Part shown: one piece after another, positions 21,833 to 34,925 of the stretch | How the letters are laid out: every line of letters begins with the position of its first letter | Numbering within the stretch: position 1 is the stretch's first letter | NCBI GenBank assembly: GCA_933228675.1 | Contig: OW121742.1 | Span: 128,565,983 to 128,629,982, forward strand | Origin: Stomorhina lunata | Lineage: Eukaryota; Arthropoda; Insecta; Diptera; Rhiniidae | Direction: 5' to 3' | Length of the DNA stretch: 64,000 nucleotides | Notes under the pieces: model-generated | Database searches by the model: none | What the model saw: only the letters and a program-made list of their open reading frames with translations | What the model was told of the DNA's origin: nothing | Program-made: the position numbers and the translations under genes

Positions 21833-24426
21833 TGTCATATTATACAATACATGCTTTAATGTTAAAGCATGTCGATTTTCAATTGAAGGATGCGTTGAAT
21901 AATTTTTTATAGAATTAATACTTTTTTTGCTTCGCAGAAATTGCATAACATACTTATGTACTTATGAAATGTATTTACTTATATAAAACTTCTTTTTTTT
22001 ATTATTTACAAGCTTTTAAATGACTTTAGAAAAATAAGAGCTTAACTAAAAACCGGAAAAATGACATTTATATATTTAATACTCCTTCTTTGTGAAACAT
22101 ATTTAAAAATATTTACTACTCTCCATACAAACTAATAAAATATACTTATAGAAAAAATACAAAGAATGCTAATACGGCTTTTAAATTTAAAATAAATACA
22201 AGTTTGAGAAATTCCATTTTAAACCTAAAATGCACATCAACAAATGGACTAACATTTACTAGTTATACAAAAATAATATAAGTTTGTTACTCAAAGTCGA
22301 GTTATACAAAAAGAGATCTTTTGTTTTAAATAGGAATTGTATAATAAAATGTCCCTGCCTCAGTTAAACTGATTACTTTAGATGCAGACCGCAGAGACAA
22401 AGGAATGATTAAAATGGGCGTACAATAAGTTCTCATCTATAAGGATTAAGGACATATGGTAGGTATTATTTATTTTTTTTTTCGAATTTCTCTTTATTTC
22501 TATGAAAAAGCATGAATTTAGTAGGAGACTACTGTTATAATTTAAATTTTATTTGTGTATATGTATTCAAATGTTTGAATGTTGATATGTTTGAGTGAGG
22601 GAATTTGTCTGTTGGATGTTTGGTTGCTTGTGTTTATTGAACAAACACAAAAAGCTACTTAAACAAATGCTGGATTATCCTCTTCGGTTCTTTTATTGCT
22701 TTTAGTAGGAAATAATACAAGAAAAAAATCAAGACTAAAAAACTATAGAAGAACTAAAGTATGCATAGGACATGTGTAAAGGAGTAGGAAACACTCAACA
22801 GCAGCCAGGACTAGAAAAAAAAATCACAAAAAGGCAGAAGGACTTGTAGATAGGATTTAGTTAAATGAAGTAAAATGTCGAAGTGTATGAGAAGTGTTTT
22901 TTTTTAAAGAAATTTAGCTTCAATTCCTTTTTTATGCACTTTCGAAATAAGAGCCCTGTTTTTTGTTTTAATTTTGTTTTCTAGAGAAAATTTAAAGTAC
23001 TTTCTATAGGAGTTTAATTTTTTTTTATTTTATTTATTTTTTTCAACATTTTTCCTGTTAAGTGAAAATGGACGTATGTACGTATGTATGAGTATGTGTG
23101 TGACATGTATGAATGCATGTAAGTGTCTATGCATTTCTAATATTGATGAGTTTTTTTTTGTGGATGAAGTGTTGCGTTGTTATGCAACTAAATGTATTTG
23201 TGAGTCCTTGTCTTCTATGTGTAAGTATCCGAGTATGTGTAAGTTAAATAAGTGGAGTTTGTTTTTAATATGCTTATGTACTTAAATATTCTTATCATCA
23301 ACGAAGAGTTAACTGTAACACTTTTACACCCTCATGCACTTAAAAAAGATACACTCTAACGACTAACGACAGACAGACATCACGGCAAGAGCCATGTGTT
23401 TCTCTGTATTGCCATTTAGTTAAGGAAAGACAATTTTATGTAATAATAAAAAATACTAGAATTTTAAACATTTACTGCTGCACCTCCAACAATGAATAAA
23501 CAAATAAATAAATGGGTGCTTTGGAATTTTCTTGTTCGTTTCTTTTTATTATTATTCATTTAGTTTATTAGTTTCAAAGATACAAGTATAAAAATACTTG
23601 CAACCTACAATAAATACACACACACACATATATTTTAAGCGTATGTAAATTGTTGATCATCATGTAAATGATGATGGTGACAATGATTATTTATGTTTGT
23701 ACAATTGTCTGTCTTTCTGAATGAACGTCCGTCCCACCTTCCGTCTGTCTTTTCTAAATTTTTTCAAACACATGTCTCTTGTTTAGTTCTTGTTACTTTA
23801 TTTTTATTGCAACTTAACAGCAAACAATTTTAATAGGTTTATGTTTCATGTTGCAACTTTGTTACATTCTGATAATACTTATTTACTTCGAACTGAACTA
23901 AACTCTTAGGAGGAGTATAATTTGTTATACTAGAAGTTCTTATTTTGAAATTTATGTGATTTTCTTAAGTAATAAATTTTAATTTGAGACACAAGAATAA
24001 AATCTATTAGACAAAATTTTTCTAACGAGTATGTATGTGGGCATTTGTGCATATGCAAAGATGCCTCACTAAATACATACTTGCAACGTCATTTAATCCT
24101 TAAATGTTTAAGTTGTTTTTATTTATTTTATTTGTATTTACATATAAACAATTAAATAAAAACATAAGTTTCCATGTTAAGGCCCGATAAGGAGGCAAAG
24201 GGGAATTGAGAATCAAATAGTTTTTCGATCATAGTTCAAATGTTACATAGGGGGGAGGGGGAGGAGGAAGTTGGGGAGTTTGTTTTCATTTTTATTATAT
24301 CACTCATGTACATAAATTTTAAATGTTTCCTTAGGAATTTTGAGGGTTTATAGCAAAGAATTTAATTTTGAAAAAGTTTCTATATGAAATTTGAAACCAA
24401 AAACTTGGCTTTCAAAAAATTTACAA
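21833..24426. other. AT-rich sequence, no gene seen
   Basis: Includes ATG/TATG-rich runs near 23070-23110 and a G-rich patch (ggggggagggggaggagga) at about 24250. No supported coding frame. Confidence 0.6.
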
Positions 24427-24515
24427 TTTCTTCCCTACACCACCATAAATAGGAGGGGTTTTGTAGGTTTGTGCTGATCTATGTAACAGATAGAAATATT
24501 GGTCTGACCTCTACT
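24427..24515 (-). repeat. Dispersed repeat family A, copy A7 (right-end fragment)
   Basis: 'cctacaccaccataaatagg', 'tttgtgctgatctatgtaac' and 'agaaatattggtctgacct' are the right-most 90 bp of family A. It leads directly into tandem array F1. Confidence 0.75.
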
Positions 24516-25097
24516 TAACTTTAACTTTATTATCAAGTACTTAGTTTACTATTCAATTAATTTTGAATAAATTTCAGTGGCGTAGTCTATCGGAAATTAA
24601 TCGCACCAATTTAGAAACCTCCGTTGACTTATGTGCAAGAACTTTGCTAAAGGTTATAGCATGATCAAATGTACAGTTTACGATTTATTTACCTTTAAGT
24701 TATTTTCAGTGGCGCCACCTGTTAGAAATTGCTCATACCAACACAAAATTCTTACGCGGCCTATGCACAACAACTTCGCTTAAGATCATAACATGTTCAA
24801 ATGCACTGTTTAAGATTTAATTAAATATTAAGCAATTTTCGGTGGCGCCACCTGTCGGATATTGCTTATACAACAACTTTGTTTAAGATCATGATTAAAT
24901 GCAGCTTACGGTTTAATTAAATTTTAAGTAATTTTCGGTGGCGCCACCTTTCGGAACTTGGTTATACCAATTTAGTAATGTTCGTCGGCTCATACGCCAC
25001 AACTTTTTTTAAGATCATAATATGATCAAATGCATAGTTTACTATTCTATAAAGGACATACAGACACAAAAACATTCATTTTTATATATATATAGAT
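24516..25097 (+). repeat. Tandem array F1, about 133-bp units with 'ggtggcgccacc'
   Basis: About four diverged units. Each contains 'cggtggcgccacctgtcgg'-type sequence (at about 24575 degenerate, then 24708, 24841 and 24937), a 'cataccaa' segment, 'cgtcggctcatgcgcaacaa'-type sequence and 'agatcataacatgatcaaat'. Spacing is 133, 133 and 96 bp (the last unit is deleted). It ends with 'tttactattctataaaggac' and 'cattcatttttatatatata'. An inverted relative lies at 27392-28120. Confidence 0.9.
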
Positions 25098-25836
25098 TAT
25101 TTCGAGCAAATGTTTTTATTGGCAATTCTCCAGATGTTTTGAGGTTATTCTTTAAAAGAAATTATTTCCGACCAAAATAAAAAAATCGATTGAATGAAAA
25201 TTAATTCGTTCCATTTTCGAAAATAATGATAAATTGATAACTTTTCTTGGAAATACAAATATTTTGCAATGTATGGAAATTTTGTTTATTATCACGACCA
25301 AAGACAATATTATATTTTTTTACAAATACATACATGGGAGTATTAAATACAAACCGCAAGTTTTAGTATCGAAGATCACAGGAAACTGCAATGACATTGT
25401 AAAAAGATCAAGAAGGTATATATATCCAAAAAAGATTTTCCCAGGCAAGTAAGAGCATCTCAATATTTGTTATTTCTATTTTCTTTAACTCAAAAAAATA
25501 ACAGACTTTTGTATTACAATTCTTAACCATCTAAAACCGTATTAAATCAATTTTGATTTTCTTTAATTTTCTTTTATACACTTTATTCGAAAAACCAAAT
25601 TAATTTTAACTTTTTATGGTCAATAGACAAGGTCAAAAATTGAAACCAATATCATCAAACGTGCATAGGGAAAATATGTACATATGTATGTGTGTGTATG
25701 CACTCACACCCAACAAAAATAAATGAGTACAAACAAGCCGACAAGCCAAGCATTCAACCAAATACTTAATAGCCAAACAAATACTCAGACTTAAATAAAC
25801 AAACTGAACCGAAATTGTATTTTTCTTTGTGTTTAG
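25098..25836. other. AT-rich sequence, possible intron end
   Basis: No gene is seen. The last 20 bases form a pyrimidine-rich tract ending in TAG (tttttctttgtgtttag), a plausible 3' splice site for the candidate exon that follows. Confidence 0.4.
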
Positions 25837-26056
25837 GCCACTATCAAAAACAGAGCATCATCAATTGTTCAACATCGACAACAATTACATAAATATTTTA
25901 CAATGCAACTCAACAACCGACATAAGGCAAAAGAAGGCTTGTTCATTTGCTCGCCGGCCAAAGCCGTCTGTTATACAACCAGTATTTGATTATAACGATT
26001 GGAACAAAAAAGTCAAAAGGAAGACAAACACAACATATGGCATTGGTCCAACATGA
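25837..26056 (+). CDS. Candidate terminal coding exon, unrecognised
   Basis: A 73-codon open frame from just after a good-looking acceptor (tttgtgtttag) to a TGA at 26054-26056. The peptide is hydrophilic and evenly composed, unlike the Phe/Ile/Lys-rich chance frames elsewhere: for example 'FARRPKPSVIQPVFDY', then 'NDWNKKVKRKTNTTYGIG'. If real it is the last exon of a gene whose other exons lie outside or are unseen, entered after the second base of a codon. A second frame from the same acceptor is open for about 50 codons, which weakens the case. I do not recognise the sequence and see no AATAAA close downstream. It lies between two inverted tandem arrays. Confidence 0.3.
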
Positions 26057-27249
26057 CCTGCCTGCCTAAAGATAATATTGAATACATTTTTCACGCATTT
26101 TACACTAGATAGATAAATATTTTTAAATGCTATAAATGCCATAGACCAGACCAGACTGGAACATTTAACATGGTTCTTTACTTTTAACTATTTAGCATTT
26201 ATATTTCAAGTTGTTAGTATTTTTTCTTTGGTATTTGGTGGCCATTAACCCATATGTTGTGGTAGTTCTCTATGACTGACTGGTTTTCCTGCCATTAGAA
26301 ATCAAATAATAATAAAAACCAAAAAACAGATGAACATCATTTAAAAAGAACATTTTTCAAAATGTATTTCAAAAATTTGTTACACATCAGCTTAAATTTA
26401 TTCCACATGTTAAGAGTAAGAATCTAAATAGATAAAATCTAGAATGAATCTTGTTTCTTAACATTAAATTGAATAAAACCGCTCCTTTTCTTAATTTTTG
26501 TTCTATTTAGTGCAGCTTATTTTGATCATTAAAAATTCATGTTCCAATTTCCAATTGATGGGGGCACAAAGAAAATTTTTCTCAAAATCTTTAAGAAATT
26601 CTATTCTAAAATCTAGTTTATCAATCTGGTTTAACCATCAGTTTGACAATAATCGTTAAAATCTATGAAAATAAACATGAAAATTGTGTGACATAAATCT
26701 TGTCAAGTTAAAAAGGATTTTCGTGTTTTGTTTTTGTTTTATGTGTAAAATAAACCCTGAACTGCTCTAAATCTAGTTACTCTAATTAGTTATTCACAAA
26801 ATCATGAAATATCTCCTTAGTACTTCTTTTAATACTTATCTTGGTGTCGCATCTTATCATATGGATGTCATTATGTAACAATTGTTTTAAGTATGTATTT
26901 ATTTTTAAAATATAAAACTGTAATACGCTTTGTTTTGTAATATGATGCCAAGATCTTGGGTTGGGTTACAGTGTTAGCGAAAAGTTTGGATACAGAAATT
27001 TAAACTAGTAAAAATTAAAACTAAGAACAAAGAAGAAAATGTAGGATGACTCCGATTATTTCATATTCTTTAGCTCTATGATCACCTTAAGGAAACATTT
27101 AACATTAAGATGCGTGAAGAAAGCTTTGGTTGACTATCTATTTTGTTTCTTATGATTCTTTATTATAGTGTAAACAGTTTTGCAATACATATTTTGGGTC
27201 TTGTAGTAGTTATATTATTAAAAATTGTGACTATTAGAGTTTGTCCGAT
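26057..27249. other. AT-rich sequence, no gene seen
   Basis: No repeat or coding region recognised. Confidence 0.55.
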
Positions 27250-27391
27250 TTTCTCCGGATATACGATGTCAGTCCATCCATCCGTCTGGACGGCTGGCTA
27301 GACCCCCATGCAAACCATGTAATCTAAGTACACTGTACTTAGTACAGGTTGCAATTTTGAAGATAATTTTATGGAAATTAGGGGATAAAAA
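27250..27391 (-). repeat. Dispersed repeat family A, copy A8 (internal fragment)
   Basis: 'gatgtcagtccatccatccg', 'ctggacggctggctagaccc' and 'ccatgtaatctaagtaca', with a small local duplication (agtacactgtacttagtaca). It abuts tandem array F2, as A7 abuts F1. Confidence 0.8.
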
Positions 27392-28120
27392 GGGTAAAAA
27401 ATTAGTAATGTTATACCTTTTAAACAAATGAATGTTTGTCTGTATGTATGTTCTTTATAGAATAGTAAACTGTGAATTTGATCATGTTATGCTCTTTAGC
27501 GAAGACGTTGGGGATAAGCCGGCAAAGGTTTTTAAGTTGATAAGATTATAATAAGATAATTTCCGACAGATGGCGCCACTGCAAATTACTAAAAAATTAT
27601 TAAATCGTAAACTGTAAATTTGATCATGCTATGATCTTTAGCAAAGTTGTAGCGCATGAGCCGACGAAGGCTTTTTAGTTGGTTTGCATAATTTCCGACA
27701 GGTGGCGCTACTGAAACTTACTCAAAGTCAATTTTATCGTAAGCTGTACATTTAATCATGCCACAATCTTTAGCAAAGTTGTTGCACATGAGCCGACGAA
27801 GGTTTCTTAGTTAGTATGAAGAAATTTCGACAGGTGGCACCACTGGAATTTACTCGAAGTCAATTTAATCGTAAGCTTTACATTTAATCATACTATAATC
27901 TTCAGCAAAGTTGTTGCGGATAAGCCGACGAATGTTTATGAATTAGAATGAGCAAAGTCCGACAGGTGGCGCCACTGAAAACAACTCAAAAAGAATTAAA
28001 TCGTAAACTGTGCATTTGATTAGACTATAATATTTAGCAAAGTTGTTGCGCATGAGTCTACGGAGGTTTCTGTTAATTTCCAAAATTATTAAAATGGGTT
28101 AAACTGTAAACTATGCAAAC
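27392..28120 (-). repeat. Tandem array F2, about 132-bp units with 'caggtggcgccact'
   Basis: Five to six units, inverted relative to F1. The 'gacaggtggcgccactg'-type motif recurs at 27566, 27699, 27831 and 27963 (133, 132 and 132 bp apart), with 'gatcatgctatgatctttag' and 'catgagccgacgaaggttt' between. The outer edge 'ttctttatagaatagtaaac' is the complement of the F1 edge. Both arrays derive from one repeat family. Confidence 0.92.
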
Positions 28121-29368
28121 TATGTGTTGGTCGGACAAAATAAATGTAACCATTCAAAATTATCTGAATATTTGTACAATGTCTTTCCTCCAAATTTATT
28201 TATTTTTATAAAATAAAATATATAAAAACTTTAAAATTTGCCTCAAAATGCTTATCCATATTACCCGCCCTCACTTCATTGAAAAAAGAGTATTCCATTT
28301 TTGAAAAACTTAAAATTGAACTCAAGCCAGAACAAAATCGAATAAATGTAAAAGTTATTTAACCTATTGTATAGCACAATACATCTCACCCAGAAGTCCT
28401 TGACATGTTTGCCTCTTTAAGTGCGTAAAAATTTCCTTTTTGTTGTTTATATTGATCATCACTATTTAAATTTTCTTTTACGAGATTTTATTTCAGTTTC
28501 AGACTATTTTGTTTTTCTGCTTCTTTTAATAACACAAGTGTCAATTTCCCTTATGTTTTCCTATATGTATGTATGTACTAAAAACGTCGAGTTTATGCGT
28601 GTGTAGTATTTGTTCCTATATGATTTCCTAAGTCAGCTCTTCAATCTTAAGTTGTTTTCCCTGTAAAATCGAGCAACTAAATAGAGGAATCGTCAAATCT
28701 TAAGTATTTGTTAATATTCATATAAAACAGAATTTTTTCGTAACCTTTAAAGCAGTATCGAGTCCTTGTTAACGTAACTTGAAGAGGCATGTGAAGGAAA
28801 AAAAGGATTCTTTTTCTTGGCTTGTATATTTTTGTGAATGATTTTTTTATTTTTATTTCTTTTAAAAATTTTAATATTTTTAGCTTCAAATTTCTAGGGA
28901 ACGAGTTTGAGCAGATGTGAGCTATAATAATATGATGATTATGATGGCATTGATGGGGATCATAATGATGTTGATGATGGTGATGATGATGACGATTTGT
29001 CTCAATAGGGTTTCTTAGGAAAATATCATTGTATTCAAAAGAATCTGAGCTAAAATTATTAAGTGTTTATTGATATTGTTTTCATAAGATTTAACAGTTT
29101 CTTAAAATTGTTATTTTTTGGTGTCAAAATGTAGAAAACAAATAAATTTTTTGTTAAGCAGCTCAGAAGAAAATTCTGATATTTTGTGGTTATTAAATAT
29201 AATTGGGAATGTTATTAAGTATAATTTTTAATTTTAGTAAAGAAGATTTTAAATTGTATTAAAAATAACTTGAACTTATTTAAACCAATTATTTTCTCAC
29301 AATAAATTTTTAACTTTACAAATCTTCAAATTATTTACATATAAAGATTCCTAAGCATTATATCTGTA
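28121..29368. other. AT-rich sequence with a short GAT-rich microsatellite
   Basis: GATGAT-type repeats (gatgttgatgatggtgatga) lie at about 28930-29000. No gene is seen. Confidence 0.6.
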
Positions 29369-29880
29369 GTAATATGGAAGAGTAGCTTAAGTAGACATAA
29401 GAGAGAATTGAGTTAAGGCGTTTGGTGCATTACAGCAGCAAAGGAGCTTAAATGTGTTTTGTCCGTTTTAAAAAATTCAGTTTTTTATAAATGTCATTTA
29501 CGTTTACTTTTTAGCTTAAGTTTTTTGAATCAATAATGCATTGATCAAAACAACTTATGTACACTTACTTTTGTTTTCATATACAGATTTTTCTTTTATC
29601 ATATAACGATATCGCTTTACTTCACTTAAGCTTTAAAAATATTCACCTTGGCAAGTCATTACTTTCAAACAACAACCGCTTAAGTTGCTTAAGGTCCAGT
29701 TCAACCCGAATTTCATTTTCGAAAAAGCGCTTACATAGAAAAAGGGTAAAATCTTATAATTTGAACAATATTTTTTTTTTTATAAATTATTCGCAGAAAT
29801 CAAGAAGATGAAAAATTACACAAAATTGATGATATCTCAAAACTTCAATTTTTGACTTAAGCTACTTTTCCATATTGCCA
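29369..29880. mobile_element. Terminal-inverted-repeat element H, copy H1
   Basis: The left end 'aatatggaagagtagcttaa' mirrors the right end 'ttaagctacttttccatatt' (about 25-bp inverted repeats, one or two mismatches). The interior is non-coding and matches copy H2 at 62.2 kb. CTTAAG-type hexamers recur inside. Size and lack of a frame point to a non-autonomous DNA transposon. The target duplication is not clear by eye. Confidence 0.82.
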
Positions 29881-31110
29881 CAGACATGTATGTTTAAAAG
29901 AACAAAATTTAAATCTATATTTTGTTATCATTTATCCGAAGATTATTTTCTTATTTTAAATAAGTTTTTTATCCTTGAAAAGTCATAATAATATCTATCC
30001 CTTTAAAAATATATAGTCACCTAAAATGCAAAAGGGCGTAACTACACTATTAGTTTTTTTTTTACAGAAGAAGGAAAAAACGTTATAAACGTTGAAACTA
30101 CAAGAAACATTAAATCTAAATTTTGGAATTGGGTTAACAAGCTATCAGCAAAGAAAACTAAAATGATGAAAGAAGTGTAATTTTTGAGCAATTGCGAAAA
30201 AATAAAAGGGCTTAACTACAAGTTGAACATTTTCTGAAACCAAAAGGGCTTAACCACAGAAATTTTGAGGGACATTTTAAATCTTTGGTTTTAAGTAAAT
30301 AAAATCGTTGTTTTTGACCGTATGCATAAACAATTTTATAGTTAGATGTATTTTTGTGTTGCTGTGTTATAATCAATCAAAAAATCATTTGTAATGTTTG
30401 TATTAGTTACGTCCTTTTTTCATTTCAGATGACGATATATGGATTTTGTTTGAAAATTCTCCATGGCAACCGATTATCTATAATAATTTATTATTAAGGT
30501 TTTTTTTCTTCGTCTATATTATTATAACATTCAAATACTTAGTTTTATCTGTTACAACTCATGCTCTTTCATGGCTGACTGCAAATGCATTAAATTTCGA
30601 ATCCAAAAAAAAAAAAATAATTAAATTGAAAAAGAAACCATAAACCCAATTGAAATAAGATTTAACAAAAAAAAAAACTAAATGATCATCAGAAAGACTA
30701 CACAAAACAAAAGTTTTTATAATGCTTAAAAGTCGCATTCCCATGAGCTACAAGAATTTTAGTCGTTCCACCATTCACATGAAAACATTCATAGGGTTTT
30801 TTTAAGCAAAGAAAGAAGCTTGATAATAAGAATATAAACAAATATGAAATAAACTTCTTTAAGGACAAAAATTAAGTTCCTAATCATAGAAATAAAGAAA
30901 TTTTAGCCTTCAATTTTTATTTGAGTTAGATCTTGATCGATCAATGTCTAATCCCTTACTAAATTTAAGGCCTACTCTTTTTTCTGAGTAAGATCTTGCC
31001 CAATCAATGTTTAATCCAATACTATTATATTTTACGTGTTTGCGATCATTTAATCATCAAGATAAACATAATAGAATTGGCTCTTTAGAACGATCCATTT
31101 AAGTTAAAAC
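29881..31110. other. AT-rich sequence with minor internal repeats
   Basis: 'aaaagggcttaactaca'-like words occur three times (about 30032, 30206, 30242). An imperfect tandem duplication with a period of about 63 bp lies at 30922-31030 (gagttagatcttgatcgatc and gagtaagatcttgcccaatc). No gene is seen. Confidence 0.5.
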
Positions 31111-31124
31111 CAGTAAAAACATAA

Positions 31125-31415
31125 ATGGCATCATGCCATTATGGAAAAAAGGCACTTGAGTGGTACTCAAAGAATAATGTCATTTTTGTACCACGAGAGG
31201 CAAATTCACCTAACTGTCCAGAACTTCGGCCTGTGGAAAGGTATTGGGCTCTGGTAAAAAAGGAATTGAAGAACACAGGAAAGATTTCCAAGAACATATC
31301 CGATTTTAAGCGCAGGTGGAACACATGCTCCAAAAAGGCATCAGAAGCAACTGTAAAATCCTTAATGGGAGGGTTTCCGATAAAAGTCGATAATTTTGCA
31401 AAACCCGAGTACTAA
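31125..31415 (+). pseudogene. Tc1/mariner-superfamily transposase, C-terminal fragment
   Basis: A 96-codon frame covers the end of a DDE transposase: 'MASCHYGKKALEWY', 'NNVIFVPREANSPNCPELRP', then 'VERYWALVKKELKN', ending in TAA. Relatives read D-L-A-S-x-H-Y at the start of this stretch; here the codon where the second catalytic Asp should be is TAA. The final Glu of 'RPVE' would lie 38 residues after that Asp, the spacing of the DD37E group. Nothing upstream resembles the N-terminal helix-turn-helix domain or the first Asp. The fragment is truncated and inactive. Possible 3' end of the element: 'tttagagcactcttta' near 31550. Confidence 0.8.
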
Positions 31416-33617
31416 GTAAACATTTTAATGCTAAATGATTTTGTATAATATGTCATTATATTTGCGTATTTTGTAGAGTTTTTATATTAAAAGGTTTGAT
31501 TTTTATTTAAGAAAATCCAACTACAAATTTTATTTAGAGCACTCTTTACTTCCCCTAAAGTACAGCAGACAAGCTTCATTTCATCTAGCCACCTGTAAGA
31601 AAGTTTTTTAGGGGGATACAGCTCATAACGTAACTAAATTCTGAGCACCTACAATAAAAATAATAATAACAATTTACTTTATGTTTTCTATTCATGTACT
31701 TATATACATAAGTATAATTGTGAATGTACAACTACCATCACGTCTATGTATATACTTACAGTAACAAAGCAACAATTGCTTAAGCATGAAATAGAATGAA
31801 TATTTTGTCTGGTCTTTCTATTTAACAGAGTATGGGGAAAGTCTTGCAGCAGTCATGCTTCCAGATATAAAATACTATTTATTTCTATTCTTACAGCCAG
31901 CAGCTGTTCGGAACTAAACAGAAAATAGCTGGAACGTTAGTAAAAGGCTCCATAACTTTAACAATACCAACAAAGCCACAAGCAATGCCAAAAAAAAAAA
32001 ATAAATGTAAGAAAAAATGGTAAGAGAAAAACACCGAAAAAGGAAAATTTAAAAGTCAAGACTCCAAGGATAATAAGCACGAAATCATTTTTGATAAATC
32101 TAGCAACTTTGCCTTTTATACACTTGGCCATTTCCTGCAAAAATTACTCCACACAACCAAACGGACCAAGCAAGAAGCCAGCAAATCTAAAAACGTTTTC
32201 AAAGCAAAGGCAACAGACAACAAATCGACCGTCTAAAAAAATGAAATAAAAGTGAATAGAACAAAAAAGTCATTGAAATAATGAAAATTGATACCAAAGC
32301 ATAGAAAGGCATGGAAAATTTGTTTTCGATCTTTGAACAAAAAACCAACAGCATCAGCATTGGGAAACCGAACAAAATAATGAAAGAATGAAATAAAAAC
32401 TACAATGATACCGAGCGGCATTTGAAGACAAAGTCTGAGTAAAACACCCATTTAGACAAACGATTCAATGAATGCGTATCAACAATTATTATGGTGAAAT
32501 ATTATTCCCAATATACCTACTATCGGGAAGATATTTACTGTGTAAAAACTAAAACTTTAAGGCGGGTTTGTTCAAAGTAGTCTTTGAAAAAACATTACAA
32601 TAAAAGATGAATACAAGATGGAAATAAATATCAAATTGGTTACGTAACATTAAACAGAAAGCCACATTAAATTACAGGATTCCTTTAAACTTGAACAAGA
32701 TGCCATTGAAAACCAGAAATTGTAACATGTAACGCCTCCCATTGTTAAAATATGAAAACCGAAAATCAATTTTTATTAATTTCAAACGCTTTTCTTCTTA
32801 TATACTCTCTTACTATAGGGAGGTCCTTTTTAATGATATGGCTCTCACTAAAACCTACAAATTTCTTTTACACCACATGGTGTTTTTTATGATCTTTCAA
32901 TGATTTTTCAAAATTTATTATCTCATCTTTAACTTTGAAGATCACTAACAATTTTAATGATTTGCTTACTTGACGATAATGAAACATCATGTTTTTGTAA
33001 TTTGTTAAACAACACCTCTTCCTAAATTTACTTTTTGTTATATGCGAGTACTTTGAAAATTTCATATTTAAGGCTTTGGTGTTCTAACTACAATACCAAC
33101 CAAACAACCAACCTACCAATAGACTAGACACAGACTTTGTGTTGAATAAATAATAGGGTCATGCTTAAAACATAACAAATTTGCATTTACTTTGAGGAGT
33201 TTTTCTGTGTGTGATAGAAACAAATGAAATTTAATTTAAATTTTCAATTTCTACTCGTACCCTATAGAAGCTAACGCTTAGAGCTACTGAGTTCCAATAC
33301 AAAATCCCTTTTTAACATTATTCTGTGCTTCAAATGGCAAGTTTGTTTTAGTTGAAAAAAATTGCAAAATGTTACAAAATTCATGCTAAATGCTAAAAAA
33401 GACAACAATTACAAATAATAGAGAAAATTGTAAAAGGCAACTTGCAAACAGTTGCTGTCACTCCCATTTAATTGTAAACGAAAGGATGTTGCGATTTTTT
33501 TGGGTTTTATATATTACAAATTTAGTATTATCAACAAACAACAAGATTTCACTTACATAGCCTTCACAAACACACTTCACTTCTTCTCGCTGCAGGGTCT
33601 TTCTTGATCCAGTTTGC
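31416..33617. other. AT-rich sequence, no gene seen
   Basis: Only short anonymous frames, biased to Phe, Lys and Ile. No repeat copy recognised apart from the tail of the transposase element. Confidence 0.6.
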
Positions 33618-33690
33618 TTTAGTTTGTAGAATAGCGCGCCTGGTCCTTATGTAACATAATCGATGATCGAGGGTTCGAATCTCGACTAAC
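33618..33690 (+). other. tRNA-like sequence (tRNA pseudogene or SINE head)
   Basis: Contains a canonical B box 'ggttcgaatc' in a T-arm-like 'cgagg/tctcg' stem, 'tagcgcgcctggtcc' like the D-arm-to-anticodon region of some tRNAs, and outer pairing tttagt/actaa. The anticodon stem does not close well, so a functional tRNA is unlikely. It could be the head of a second SINE type. There is no poly-T stop right after it. Confidence 0.4.
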
Positions 33691-33768
33691 AAAAACCGAA
33701 ATTATTTTTAATTTCTTTTTCGCAACACTATCCGTATGTAATATATCGACTAATAATTATTTTTTTTT

Positions 33769-34925
<1,157 letters not shown>

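Noticed and set aside
24240..24275. G-rich patch considered as a quadruplex or regulatory site
   Set aside because: G runs exist, but the patch is short and isolated with no associated gene; insufficient to call.
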